Source of the DNA: Phaenicophaeus curvirostris
Taxonomy: Eukaryota; Chordata; Aves; Cuculiformes; Cuculidae
Direction of reading: 5' to 3'
DNA: 64,000 nucleotides
Assembly (NCBI RefSeq): GCF_032191515.1
Contig: NC_091395.1
Span: 48,734,484 to 48,798,483, forward strand
Below the pieces are notes generated by a model. That model was not told where the DNA came from, did not search any database, and saw only the letters and a program-made list of their open reading frames with translations. Positions 25,201 to 38,600 of the stretch are shown piece by piece. Every line of letters starts with the position of its first letter. Position 1 is the first letter of the stretch. The position numbers were made by a program, and so were the translations under genes.

Positions 25201-27570
25201 TAAAGCAGGCAGAAAGCCTTTACCACATTTCTCTTAGAATGTAGCTACCTTCTTTGGGTTAACTACTTTTTCTTGGTATATATGTCAAGAGACTGAAAAA
25301 ATGGGACTCAGCTCCAGCTTTCCAGTATTCAGGTATTAATTTTTAGGTCCACTGACTGTTCCCTTAGCTTGGGTTGGTTTTGCTTAATTTTGTTTCTACT
25401 GCTGTTGCTATCTGAAGATCTTAAATCAAAATAATTGTATACAATTTACCTAAGTTAAATACAACTTAAAACACTGTTTTATTGTCACCTCATGTTTAAT
25501 TGGGTTACACACGTTACATGTACAAGGAACGCCTTATAGAAACATCCCATCAACAGCTTAAAAAGCATAGGAAAGTTATTTACTTCTGCCTCACTATACT
25601 GAAGGCACAGTGCTTTGTAGGTACTTCTGAACAAGGACAACCAAGACTTACATAAGCAGTTGCACAATATTTCTCTACGTTAGGAAGGCAAAGGACAACC
25701 CCGGAAAGTCTTTCTTAGAATGGCCCACATGAGCTTTTCAATGGCATGGTTTTGTTCTGCTTTGTTTTAAAGTATCATCTAATCTGACCCTATGAGAGGA
25801 AAAAAAAAAAACAACCAAGGGATTTTTGTGTGTGTGCTATTTTTAATGGAGTGATGGTGGAGCTGTGTGCGTTATCTAATCTAGTAAAAAGTTGCATGTC
25901 TTTTTTTTCCTCTCTTACATAACTATCACATCCTGATGGTAACACAATGAAAAATTAGAAAACTGAGTTTTTTCTTGTTTAGTTAAACATGCCAAAGGTG
26001 AAATAATACACCAAAACCAAAGCTTGAGGTATCAGACGTAGCATGAAGATATAAGAATGATTGCAGGGGATAATACCAAGGCCCAACTGGGCCCAGTACC
26101 CTATTTCTAACAGTGATCAAAATGAACATCTACAGAATAAGGACAAGGTGAACGTACAGCCAGATTTCTCCCCAGAAAACCTCCCAGATGCCAGAGATCT
26201 GTGTGTCAGGGATTTCCCAATGCAAAAGTGATTATTTTTATGTAATGCATGCTTTTGAAGGATTCCCTCTATTCTTGCAGCATACTGCTGGCACGTATTT
26301 AAAAACAAATTTGAAGTCTGCATCATTAACCTGAGGAACTTCAACAACTTTATACAACCACACAGAACAAACTTACGCAAAATGAAATCTTTCGTCTATC
26401 AGAACCTACACCATTTTTTTTCCTGACCCATCCCACGTCAATTCCCTTCTTTCACTGTTTTCAATTGTTTTAAAGTGAAGGATGATGGGGAAAAGCCTCT
26501 TCTCTTCTGGTTCAAGACCCCAAGGCTGGCAAAGCATTTTGTTCCTGTACATCGGGAATTGTCAGCTACAATCAGCAGTTTTTCATATGGCTTGAATCAT
26601 CACTATAAATCTTAACATACAGACTTTTATAGGAATCATTGCAAGTGGCAATGCTGGAAAGAAACAGGTTTTCATTTCTACTTGGCTTTAATTGTTCCTG
26701 CAGAGGACAAACTTACTACCCTAACTCCAGCTTTTTAAGGAAGTCCCACAAGCCCTTGAACTCTGCTCTGTTTTGGGTTTTGTCTCCATTTCCATAGGTA
26801 CTCTAATTTGAAATGCAAAATAAACCGCCCTTGTCTTTAATGACCGCCCACGGTGCTTTCAGTTTTACTGCTGTCCAAATTCTCTCTTAATCCCTTGACA
26901 TTTTGTGAAGGGTCAGATCACACTTGACATCTCTAAATAAGAATCCATAATACATTCAAGCCCTTCATAATTCAAAGTGTTTTAAGTCATCCTACCACTA
27001 TTCAAGTTCACATCACAAGCACCTCTTTTACTTTGACCTTTCCTTATATTGTTACTTCCTAACTCACGCCTTTTTAAAATTACTTTTAGAGACTATCTTT
27101 CCTATCTCTTCACATTTAAAATATATCCATGCTCTCCCTCACATTTCAAATACTGTAACATGTTTTTTCTTTGACTTCAGGAACTTGAAAGACACTGTAA
27201 AGACATAGGATGTGTTTTAGAGTGGATGGACTTCAGACAAAACACCTGGATATAAATCCACATGCATCTGTTTATTTTCACTTCTGCAATCCATGCTTAC
27301 AGCCTAACAGCCTTCAGTATCATCCTCCAGCCTGCCACACATGAAATACAGCTGAAGACAAATATAGCTTCGCTCCTTACATGAGGCTGTAAATTAATTT
27401 TCCTGATGTGTAAGTCTTGCCTAGAGGGTTTCAGAGGAATTGTTGTATTCATCTGAGAATTCTGATTTATGACAGTCCTCTAATTCAAAATTAAAAAAAG
27501 GCATCACGGCAACTGTAAATACATAACACTTATACAATACCCCTAAAGCTTTCACGAGAGGCTGAATTAC
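22217..27570. other. AT-rich intergenic DNA
   Basis: No gene recognised. Open frames are short, with no domain wording. Several poly-A/T runs and a short AT-repeat patch lie nearby (about 21538-21556 and 23040-23080). Confidence 0.55.
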
Positions 27571-27660
27571 ATAGAATCAGAGGATGGTTTGGGTCGGAAG
27601 GGACCTTAAAGATCATGTAGCTCCAGCCCCACTCCCATAGGAAACCCTCACCATCTCCCG
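27571..27660 (-). mobile_element. Short CR1 3' tail fragment
   Basis: 'acatagaatcagaggatgg' followed by 'ttgggtcggaagggacctt' and 'aaagatcatgtagctccagc' is the inverted terminal part of a CR1. Only about 90 bases are present, immediately upstream of the LONRF1 CpG island. Confidence 0.85.
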
Positions 27661-27799
27661 TCGAAAATGCACTGCGACTACTACTGAGTTTAGGTAAAGT
27701 AAATCGGGCGCTTTCCCCAAAAGTGTTCAACTCATAATAATAAGTTATAACAGTAACACTGGTGAAATATCAAAAGTTTATGCATCAGCGGCTCGGGAA

Positions 27800-29600
27800 C
27801 AGCCGCTCCCCGCAACGAAAGCGCCGGATCCCCTCCCGCGGGCGCCCAGGGCTGGAGGCAGCCAAGAAAAGAGCGAGAAACAGCACAAACCCCAAGCACA
27901 AGGAGCTTTTACCTACTCTCGTCACTTTTATCCTTCCCTCCATTAGAAAGCTAGCGCGGGGGGGGGCCAGCCCGAGACGAGCATCCCCTCTCCTGGGAGC
28001 CCACCCCTCTTCCCTGGGCCCCGCCGCGTCCTCCCTCCGCCCCGGGATGGAGGGGACGAGGGGGATGGAGGGGACGAGGCGGATCGCGCTCCCAGGACGG
28101 GCCCGGAGGAGCAGAGAGGATTCCCCCCCCCCCACCAACCCTCAGCCCGCCCCCCCAGTGACTCACAGCCCGGCCGCCCGGCGCCAGCCCCGCCTCCCTT
28201 CCCCCCCAACCCCGGCCCGGGCGGCGTGCGCGTGGGGCGCTGTTTTGTAACCTCCTTCCCTGGAGGAGGCACCGCCCCCGCCTCGCCCCGCGCCGCCAAT
28301 GGCCGCCGGGCCCGGCCGTCACCTGACGCCGCCGCTTTATGTAAAGAGCCGGGGCGGGGCCGAGCGCGCGCGTGTGCGCGAGCGGCGGAGAGGTTTGAAA
28401 GGGAGGGCGCGCGCGCCGCCGCCGCCGCCGCCCCGGCACCGCCGCCTGGCAGGGCGGGGAGGAGGCGGGATCGCGGCCCCGTGCCGCGCGCGCGGAGGCG
28501 CGCACGTGACTGTCTCCCTCCACCCGCCCGCCGGGGCGCCGCGCTTCCTCCTCCGCCTCCTCCTCCGCCCCGCGCCGCCAGTGCCTCAGCGCCCAGCCGA
28601 GCCCGGCGGCCGCAGCGGGAGCGCCACACCCCCCACCCCCCCCCCCCTCGCCGGGCAGCCGATGGCGTTCTCTCCCGCCGCCGCGGGCTCGGACGCGTCG
28701 CCGGGCGGCAGCGGGAGCTCGGGCGAGGAAGCGGACGCGGAGCGGGCGCCGCCGGTGCCCGGGAGCCGCCTGAAGGAGGCGGCGGGCGCGTCCGTGGCGT
28801 CGCTGTGCCTGGCGCCGCTCGGCGGGCCGCAGCGCCTCGGCTCGCTCGTGGAGTGCCTGGTGCTGAACTACCGGCTGCGGCACGGCCCGGGCCGCGAGCG
28901 CGGGGCCGAGGCGCCGCTGCGCTGCTGCGGCTGCGGGCGGTTCCTGGGCGAGCCGGTGACGGTGCCGTGCGGGCACACCTACTGCCGCCGCTGCCTGCGC
29001 GGGGACCTGCGCGCCCGCTGCCGCCGCTGCCGGGACCGGCTGCTGCCCGCGGCGGGGGGCGCGGCCCCGCTCCGCACCAGCGTCGTGCTCAGCCAGCTGG
29101 CCGAGAAGTGGTTCCCGGGCGAGTGCCAGAGGGCCAGGACCGGCCGGCGGCTGGAGGAGCTGCTGGCGCAGGGGCGCTTCCGAGAGGCGCTGGGCGCCGC
29201 GGGACAGGCTCTGCGAGCAGGTGAGGAGGGCGGGGAGCGCCCCGAGGCCCCAGTCCCGGTGGGGAAAGCCGCGGGGGGGGGGCGGCGAGAGGGAGCGAGA
29301 AAGCGGAGCCGACGTTTAATGGGGTTGGCCGAGGGGACGCGTGGCTGCTGGCGGGGCGCGCCCCGGGGCCGTGAGGGAGCGCCCGGCCCCTCTCCCGCAC
29401 GCGCCTCGGCGGGACTTGTTTACGGAAGAGTTGGCGAGCTTTGTTGTGGTTCGTGCTCGGCTGTCGCCGCGCGTGGACCGGAGGAATTCCCTTGCTCTGC
29501 CAAACCTCGCTTCCCGACGGGAACCCGTTTTCGCGGTCTCAAGTGTCACCGAGACAATTCCCAGCAGGCCGGGCCCAGTTGCATAAGCTGACGGGCACGG
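27800..29600. promoter_or_regulatory. CpG-island promoter of LONRF1
   Basis: A sharp change from AT-rich to very GC- and CpG-rich sequence surrounds LONRF1 exon 1. Visible elements are an AP-1-type TGACTCA at 28159-28165, several GC boxes, a TATA-like TATGTAAA at 28338-28345 followed by GAGCCGGGGC, and an E-box CACGTG at 28503-28508. A start site just downstream of the TATA-like element would leave about 300 bases of 5' UTR before the ATG at 28662. Long open frames on both strands inside the island reflect GC content and are not genes. Confidence 0.75.
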
Positions 29601-32600
29601 AGGGGGACAGGTTGTGTAATGGCGGTGACATCATGGGTGGGTGTGGTTGAAGTTTTGTAATAACAGTGTGGAGAGAGGGTGCGAGACGGGAGGTGCGGGC
29701 ACGCTTTGAGCCCAGCCTGTGCCGAGGGCGAGCGGTGCTTCTGGTGCCGTGAGCGCCTGAGAGTTCCGCAGAGTTTAGTCTTGATGGGGGGAGTCTGATT
29801 TGTACGATCGACACACCTAGATGGACCCTGTGGTAGATGCCTTTGTTGTTTTTATTCGACTCTGGATCTTAACACCCGCTGACCTCTGGGCTTGCATCTT
29901 TGTGCCGTTTTGTTTCTGTTCAGAAATTGGGGAATTGATATTTTTACGCATTAAGTGCGTTACGTTCCTACAGTTGTCTGGAGCAGAGAAAAAAACCCAA
30001 AAGGTTGCATAAGTCTAATCCCTCCAATCTGTTCTGGGGAGATATGTTAGATCTAGTTCTGGAATGAACTATTTTCATCGTAGGTGTAATTAAATGTCAC
30101 ATGCATTTTATATATCTTTTGACAATCTTAATTTAAAGAGGTTGTTGTGGCCTCCAATTCCTCTTTATTTATTAGGGTGTTTCCAAAATGTAGAATATAG
30201 GATAGGTGTGACCTGAGAAAGTGGCTGTTCTATTTTATATCTTGGAACTGTAAGAAACAGACTATTTCTTTTTTGTGTTCTGAACCATACCGGCCGTAAA
30301 GAAACTGAATCAAAACTTTATGGCTTTCAAGATACAAACTGGTGAACCCGTTACTGACCGCAAATGTTTATAGGCATCCTGTTTTATGTTTCAAGGTTGT
30401 TTTGAAAGAATAAAAGAGAAAACTTAATTCTACAGACTCTAGTTTAACTTTCTTTTATGAATGTAGTAATCCCATTTAGATGTCTGTAGGGAAAGAATTT
30501 TGATTCCTTTTTTTGTGGTGCTATGTCTCTAATTTTGGCTTTGAAATTTTAGGATAGTTATCAGCTGTGATGCTTATCCACAGTTCTGTTATTCAAATTC
30601 AGTACATGTCCTAGAATTAAGCAGTAGAAGCTAAGTTTGTAAGATCCTTTGTACAACTACTTCCTGTGTCTCCAGTCCTGAGAACTTATCAATATTCCAG
30701 GTATATTTCAAGCATTCTGGTGAAGACACTGAAGAACTTAACAAATCAGAATGCAGGCATTCATTAAATGTCAATTCAGAGCTCGCAACTACAAATTGAA
30801 GGTGATTTCAGACCAACAGAGAATTAAGTAATAGCTGCTGGTACACTTACTGTCTTCCTCCAGAACATGAATTCTTGAAAACACTTCAAGGTGGAAAAGT
30901 TGTAGCATAAGGAATGTATTTATATTTAAAGTAATTCATGTTCTATTTCAGTGCTTCCTCTTTGTTAGTTCATCTCTGTTTCTTTTTAGTGCAGATAGGG
31001 TGTTAAAAAGTTGTGGTAGACATAAATCTGACTCCTAAATGAGGCATTGGCACTAAACCTTTACTCGAAAGGCATCTTTTCATAACTTTCTTACATTTCT
31101 TGAAACATCTGAAAGAGAGCTATTTGCCATGGTGCAGAAGTGGCTTTTGAAAAACAGGAGAGTTAGGGGAAATCTGTTGGATTAAAATGCAAGTGCAGCT
31201 TGTCTTTAGTCGAGCATCTTGAAACACACAGCTAACAGGCTGTTTGAGTTTGGTCTGAATCACAGACTCATTCCTGCTGGAGTGTGCCTTGGGAAGTTGC
31301 TTGACCAATCAATCTCCTGTTCAAGGCAGAATCAACACTGAGATCAGAGCAGTTCACTTAAGGTTTTGTCCAACTGGATCATGGAAACCTACAAGGATGA
31401 AGATTCTACAACCTCTCTGGTCAACCTGCTCAAAGGTTAATTATCCTCATAGTGAAAAAAAAAATCTCTTTATTTTGTGTTATAACTGCTCTTCTTCCAG
31501 TTTATAACTGTTATCTCTTATTTTCCCCCATGCACTTCAGTGCATTCTACATAGCCTCCTCCTCTTGGCTTCTGGAGGGCTGTTGGGTTCTCCTAAGGCC
31601 TTGAGAATTGTTTTCTGCTGAACAACCCTAGTTCTCTCAGCCTTTTCTCATGGATTATGTGCTCCAACCCTCGATCCTTGGTTTGAGATTACAGTGGTAT
31701 ATTAATAAATACCGTGTCCTAAAGTTTTTCTGCATATTGGTTGTGATGTACATGTCTTTTTATTTTGAAGAATTTGTAAGAATCCTACAAAAAGCATGCA
31801 GGATCAGACCAGAGATGATCCTTTTAGTATGCTTATGTTGGCACTAGCGAGGAGCAGATACTTTGGAAATTGTATGAAAAAAGAACTCCTAGCGAGTTGG
31901 GGTTTGCACGTACTTTCTTTTTGTATGCTTTCTTACTAACGCAACAATAACTGTTAGGCACAGTTCTGCCCTTAAAGTACTTGATGTCTTTTTTTATGAA
32001 GATCATTTATCTTTGGCTGTGTTAGAAGTGTTTTCTGAGTTTACGATGCATTGGGCTACTGAAATTGAAAATTCTAGCACAAATTGTGTTTCTGCCCTCT
32101 TTAGTCTTTTGTCTAAGGATTTGTGTCCTCTGCTTAGGTGGCAAACATTGAAATACATGCCGCAGCATTTCAAAATGAGATTTTTCACAATTATGAGGAC
32201 TAGAAAATAAATTATTGTGCAGAATTGAACACATAAATTGTGATAATTTTGTCTTGCAAATGTTTAGACCCAGTTTGCTTTATATATTGATCATCATTGT
32301 CAGTCTTTGTGTGTTCGACGGTCTTGAGGTCCAGGATCCTTGGTTTTGTACCAGTTCAATTGGAACCATGTTTTTCTCTTTGAAAAAGAAATGGAGAAAA
32401 TGTCCACCTGCTGTAGACTTGAACTCATTTTTATTTTCATAGAATCATAGAAAGTTTGGATTGGAAGGGAACTTAAAGATCATCTAGTGTCAGCCTCCCT
32501 GGGACTGGGACACATCCCGCTAGAGCAGGCTGCCCAAGGCCCCCTGCAGCCTGGCCTTGAACAGCTCCAGGGGTGGGGCAGCCACAGCTTCCCTGGGCAA

Positions 32601-35600
32601 CCTGCGCCAGGGTCTCACCACCCTCATGATGAATAAATTCTTCCTTATGTCTAGTCTAAATATTGCCATCTTCAATTTATAGCCATTCCCCGATGTCCTA
32701 TCATTACATGCCTTTGTAAGCAGTCCCTCCCCAGTTTTCTTGTAGCTCTTTCAGGTACTAGAAGGTCGCTCTAAGAGCCTTCTCTTCTCCAGGCCAAGCA
32801 AGCCCAGCTCTCTCAGCCTGTCCTTGTATGGGAGATGCTCCATCCCTCTGATCATCTTTGTAGCCCTGCTCTGCACCCATTCCAACAGGTCCATATCCTT
32901 ATGCTGAGGATTCCAGAACTGGACACAATACTCCAGATGAGGTCTCAAAGGAGAGGAATAGAGGGGCAGAATCAGCTCCCTCGACCTGCTATTTTGAAAC
33001 TACCTGTCATCTTCCCCCTGGAAAGGAAGGCTCAGGCGTTCCTCAGGTCATCTTCTGCATGGGAAAAGATAAGCTCCCTCTGGTTGTGGTAAAATAGGTA
33101 GCTTATGAGAGAGCAAAGATCTGTACTTAATGCGATCTCGGAAGAAAATTATTTGGATTGGTACTAACTCTGCTGGACACCAAAGAGTCAAATAAAAAAA
33201 AAAAATTACTTTCAGTTTGGTCTGAGCTCACACCTTAGTGGACTGTAACAGTCACAAAACACTAAGCCACGGGAAAGCAGGCTTGAGAGTTCCTCTGTAA
33301 ATTAGATGTAGACAATTGTCCAGTCTTCTGTCAATACAAACATTTTATTATATCTAAAATACAATACATGGTTTGGTAAAATTTGTATTTGGAGGGAAAC
33401 TGTCAACTCCAAAGACAGTGCTTTAGTTTCAGCTTTGAAATAATCTGTTTTCATTCTCTCAACCCTTTCATTTTGTACATAGCATTGCGAGTCTACAAAG
33501 CAACGTGTCAGTGTATGTGGGAACATTGACCTGTCTGGCTTTTAAATGTAAAATAAGCTAATGTTGGAAATGATGAAGATTTAAACTAGACATTTCAAAT
33601 AGACTAAGATAGACTATCAAATTGAAATGATCCCCTCCCAAAAAAATTTTGCTGAAACAAAATTAAAGAACTGTGTCATTTTAGTATTGTTCACAGTAGA
33701 CCTATGTTTGACTTTTCTATTGCATTCAGTGAAAAACACAAGTGTATTTAAAAAAAATATATAAATCAAGAACAAAGCAGCGTGCTGCCATTTTTCCAAG
33801 CAACAACTGCAGTTAGTTGTGCTATGAAAATAATAGTTTTAGTGGCACAGAAATGGATGTGCTTCCTATTTAGAGGTTGCTTTAGTAAAAGTGCAAAATG
33901 CTGCATGTTGGACATGGGAACTTGTGTGTGTTGAACGCAAACCAAGGCATTCTTGTTGCAGAGGTTTTACTGGTATAAATCATTGCAACAGGGCTGCCAG
34001 CTAGTGTGAAAGGCTTTCTGGTATTGGCTGTCTCTTTTCAGACCACATAGTGATGAAGTCTACTTCTGGTATTTACCAGATGGATACCATTGTGAAAGTG
34101 GTATCTGTATTTCCAGCCATAGTTGGAAAGGGTTGAACATTATAAAACCAAAGGAGTCTAAAGAAAAACGTGAACATTTGAAAGCAAACTTTGTAATGCT
34201 TAGACTTTTTAATACATAATATGGTAAATTCCCAGATTTCTGTGATTTTTTTGAATGGGTGTACTGTAGAGCTAAAACCTACTTAGTCCTCAATTTTTGT
34301 TGTCGCAGCTGTACTGAGCAATACTTCATTCTGTCAGCCTCAGAGTTAGATCTTTTAAAATACGTTTTCTTGCTGCTCCAAGATAAGTTAGAGTTTGATC
34401 TTTAACTTGAAAGACATGAGCCTGGAATTACTGCCACGTTTATTACTCAAATACCGGGAGGTTGGGGAGAATGTACTCCGGTAATTTTGAAAATATGGTG
34501 AAAAAAAGTGTGGTTATGACATATCCTATATGAATACCTAATTAAAACGTTAAAATTTCGTAATTATTAAAAATGTTGCTTTAATTTTTGTCTTCAGATC
34601 CCAGTGACTTGATGCTAAGAATTTACAGAGCCGAGTCATATATTGGCCTCCAAGAATATAAAACAGCCATAGAAGATCTAAATTTTGTAATTTCTAAAAT
34701 GCCAAACTGGCCAGAGGTAAGTTGATGTGAACTCTTCATTTTTTTCAAAATGTATGTTTATCTATAAAATTACTGAAACCTTAATTATATTTGCATCAAG
34801 TTAAGAACCTAGGTCAGCTGCCTTAAACATTATCTTGTAAGATATGTAAAATGCTAAAAGGTATCTTAAGATAGTTACCTATATAGACAGGCTACTGATG
34901 AGTACAGCACGTTAGAGCTGATTCATGAATCTACTTGGAACTGTTAATTTAGCCTTCATCAAAAACTTCAGGTATTTTTATTTCATATCGCAACCTGAGA
35001 TGGTATCTTTGGATGAAGGATCAAGTGCAGTAGCACTGACTTCTTGGAAAGTACTATGAAATTACTTCTGTGCTGTCTATAGTTACTTGTTATTGATTTA
35101 CTCCTTTTTAAGAACACTTCTGTGTGTTCTCTTTTAAGTATTTGCGAACTCAACTTCAGCTTAATGTTATTTGACTGGACGGTTGGCTGAAATTGTACAG
35201 CCAGTTTTAATTGCTTGATAGCAGGACTTCCAAGGCCTGTATATTTGGTAGGTTGATGTAATTGAGTGAGAAAATTTCTTATGCTATGTAGAAGTTAGTC
35301 CATTTAAAGCTCTGTGCTTCCTTGAAGTGTTCATACCTTGATTGTGTTTCCCAAAGTCAGAGCGTTTTAAGCATTATCTGTTCCTTGAGAATATCACATG
35401 AGATGAGGGAGTACTGTTGCCTGTCAGGACTAGAATTCTTGGCTCTGTTAAGCTCACATTTCTCTCATAGTTTTTGAGTTTTATTGGTAAAAGTTTGCTA
35501 TATAAGTAGGACGACACTGTTTTCTTTTCCAAATGCTACCAAAGAGTGAAAAAATACTTGGCACAATCCATAAATTATTTTGTAATGGTATTAGCTAAAA

Positions 35601-38600
35601 AATGTAAACGTGTTTGAGGCCATTTTTAGTGGCTCCAATACTTGGAGTTGAGATAGTTCAGGGTGATGTAACCTGTAACAGCTGAGGGCTGGGGATTGTT
35701 CTGTTTATTTTTTAATTTTTATTAGGACAAGGACTCTTTGCTGTTTTATCTTGGGAAGTTTTTCTTTGAAAAGCTTGGAGAAACTCAGTGAGAACTGAGC
35801 TTTGCAAATAGCACAGGCAGTGAGGAGTCACTGGCCTTCAGATCTGTAAGATACTGTACATTGCAGCACTGTCTAAACTCTGAGCAGAGCAAGAGCAGCA
35901 ATATCTTTTTTCACAAGGGGAGATAACTGCTGCTGTCTTGGTCTCTCCTGTGTTCATCAGTTCCATGGCTTTTGCAAATTCAGAGAGCATCCTACTTTTC
36001 ACCTCTCAGCATTGGTAGCACTGTCTACTTTTTACTATACGTTTGCAAAGAAACCTCACTTTGCTTAACTGAGCTTGTTTTAATGGATTCCTCCTTGTCT
36101 CTGTAGGAAAATAAACTCTGTAAGAGAAGGATTAGCATGCTTTCTTTATTTCTTCAGGATACATCTTAATGAAATTGACTAAATCCATCAAAGATGATAC
36201 ATGCCCTCATCTGACAGCCTTGTTTAACAGACTGTACTGTTAACACTTACAGTTATTCCATAGAAATGGTACTCTGGGTCTTTTTGTTTGGGTTTTTTTT
36301 TCTAAATTTAGTTTTCTGGCCCATTATCCAAAAATCTCACATGCAACTAGATTTTGTAGTTCTATCCAACTTTCGTTAGATAGCTGTTGTTTTTAACCAA
36401 CTTATGTTACTGCAAATGCAAATTTTTAAAATTGAGATAAATTGGGTAAGAGGCTTCAAGTTCCAATGTCATATAGTTATAGGTAGGTTCAGCAAAATTC
36501 AGTAGCCTTTTCTCTCCTTTATAGCAAACAGATTTTTTTTTTCTTTCCCTAGCTGCTGTCCTAGTGTTTAAGAACAAAATATAGATGGAGAAAATAATTC
36601 CAGTAGAGCATTGTTTCGTGTTAAGAATATGGATTAAGATGAATGTGAGGGGTATATAGTTGTGTGGATTGTGGGTTTTTTGTAGTTATTGTTCTGCAGA
36701 GTGGAACGATAAGGCTTTTCCTGAACTAGAGGGCCAAAAGAGTGCCTTGTAAGCTGTTGCATGAAGTTATGTAATCTGCACTACGTGTTCCCTTTCTTCC
36801 CTTCTGCAGAAAGGGGAAATTAAGGTCTTCTGTGAATTTAGCACTATTTATGTTTTTAACTCTTCATTTTAAGCCCAAACGAATAACTGGGAGGACACTA
36901 ATGCCAGCCTATCCCACAGACTCTTTTAAAACATGTAGGAGATGTGTGTTAGACAAAGGCATATGCATCATGCACACTGTGTACAGATGAAGTTTCTTGC
37001 AGAGCTACGTTCTTTGTCATGGATCCTTCTAATTCTAACTCTTGTTGTAATGGCTATGAGTGCTACATTGTACATGATCTCTAGCAATGTCCTCTTCATG
37101 GTACCTGTTTTTCAGGTCTACTTCCGGAAGGGAAAAGTGCTGCAAGACTCTGGCTTTGTAGGTGATGCCTTACAACTGTTTCTACAGTGCTTAGCCCTTG
37201 ATGAGGATTTTCTTCCAGCCAAGCTAGAAGTAGAAAGGGTAATTTTATTTATTAAACTGGATTGCTGTCTCTGACTCAGTTCTTTCCCCTATGGTAGTCT
37301 TTGAGCATATAAAATTCTTCAGTGCATACAAAGAAGGTTGAGGTGGCAGACAAGTTCCTTTCAAGATATATCATGCTATGTTGGAGAGATAGTCCTGATG
37401 TACTAAGTACGCATTTCAGAATGCTTATGCTTTGAAGTTACTAGATGAGAATCTGAAAAACTGGAAAGCAGGCAGCCAGTTAAATATTCTAAGTTGAACT
37501 CTTTTGTGCCCAGAGCACAAGTTTTCTTTGATAACAAAAATTTACATTGAAAAGGCTGCACAGTAATGAATTGATAATCCCTAACTGTTCAAAGAGCTTG
37601 CTCACTGTAGTAGAAAGGATTTCTAGGTACAGATGTTTTTTTTAGTAATATAAGTATGTAGGTTTCTGCTTATTCTCAACTTTTCCTTCTCAGCTACTGC
37701 TTAAATAAAGCTCTAATTGTGAGGATAACTTCATATAGATTAAATTGTTATTTTTGTTATGCCATTTTATGAAAAAGGACCTAGACGTAGCTTTATTATT
37801 ATGAACATTTAGCTGTTTGTTTTCTAGACCTTGCGTGATGTGCTGTCACCAGAGAAGTTGGGAGAGAGTCTGAAAGAATCTGCTTGGAATTCAGCGTATA
37901 TTCGAAATAAAGCTTTTATACTTGGTTCTGAGGTGACTGAGTCTTACTGCAACTTACAGCTTTGTCCTGAGCAGGTAACAAAATCTATAGGATAACTTCC
38001 CGTTGGCTTATATGCAAATACCAGATGTTCCAATAGCTTTTTTTTTTTTGTCATATTTACTTTCTATAATTGGCGAAGTTGGAAGAAAAGAACTGTGGTT
38101 TGAGTAATGTATTTTCATTTGGAGTGTTAGACTGTTCATTCCAGTGAACTGCTTATTGGGAGGTATTACGATTTGACATTAGTGACTTCAAAATAGAGAC
38201 AAAGAGTTTTGCTTCTCTTTGCAGATGAAGATTTTTAAATTGTTAATGCTAAGCAAATCTGAATGTTGTCTTGACTTATCAAATTCTTCTAGTTAACTAA
38301 TGAACTAGCTGTGTGTATTAGTTTGGCTTATACATCTTTGCGTGTTCACGTTTTGGATACTTAGATTTGTGTTACTCTTTAAGTACAGTTTAGTTCATCT
38401 TACTGTTATAGAGTTTAGGAGGATCAGAGATACTGGAGCCTGTCAGTGGAAGCTTAAATCGTGCACAGTCTGCCCATGCTCTTAATTCAACAGAAGACCT
38501 TGCCAAGGAAGATGGCTTAAAGAGAGTGTCTTCTGAACCCCTTCTCTCTGGCCAAGAGAAAGGTGCTTTGTTGAAAAGAAAGCTTTCGTTTTCTGAACAG

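Larger units (their letters stand above)
29221..34597 (+). other. LONRF1 intron 1 (largest intron)
   Basis: 5.4 kb. The first 400 bases are still CpG-island sequence. The rest is AT-rich, with two CR1 fragments listed separately, and has no other recognisable feature. Confidence 0.85.

Noticed and set aside
27943..29591. Long open frames on both strands over the LONRF1 CpG island (228-430 codons)
   Set aside because: Very high GC content removes stop codons. Only the frame joined to the RING 1 motif and the 29220 splice donor is supported.
36942..37274. 110-codon + strand open frame
   Set aside because: It is intron 2 sequence reading into LONRF1 exon 3. Only 37116-37238 is coding.
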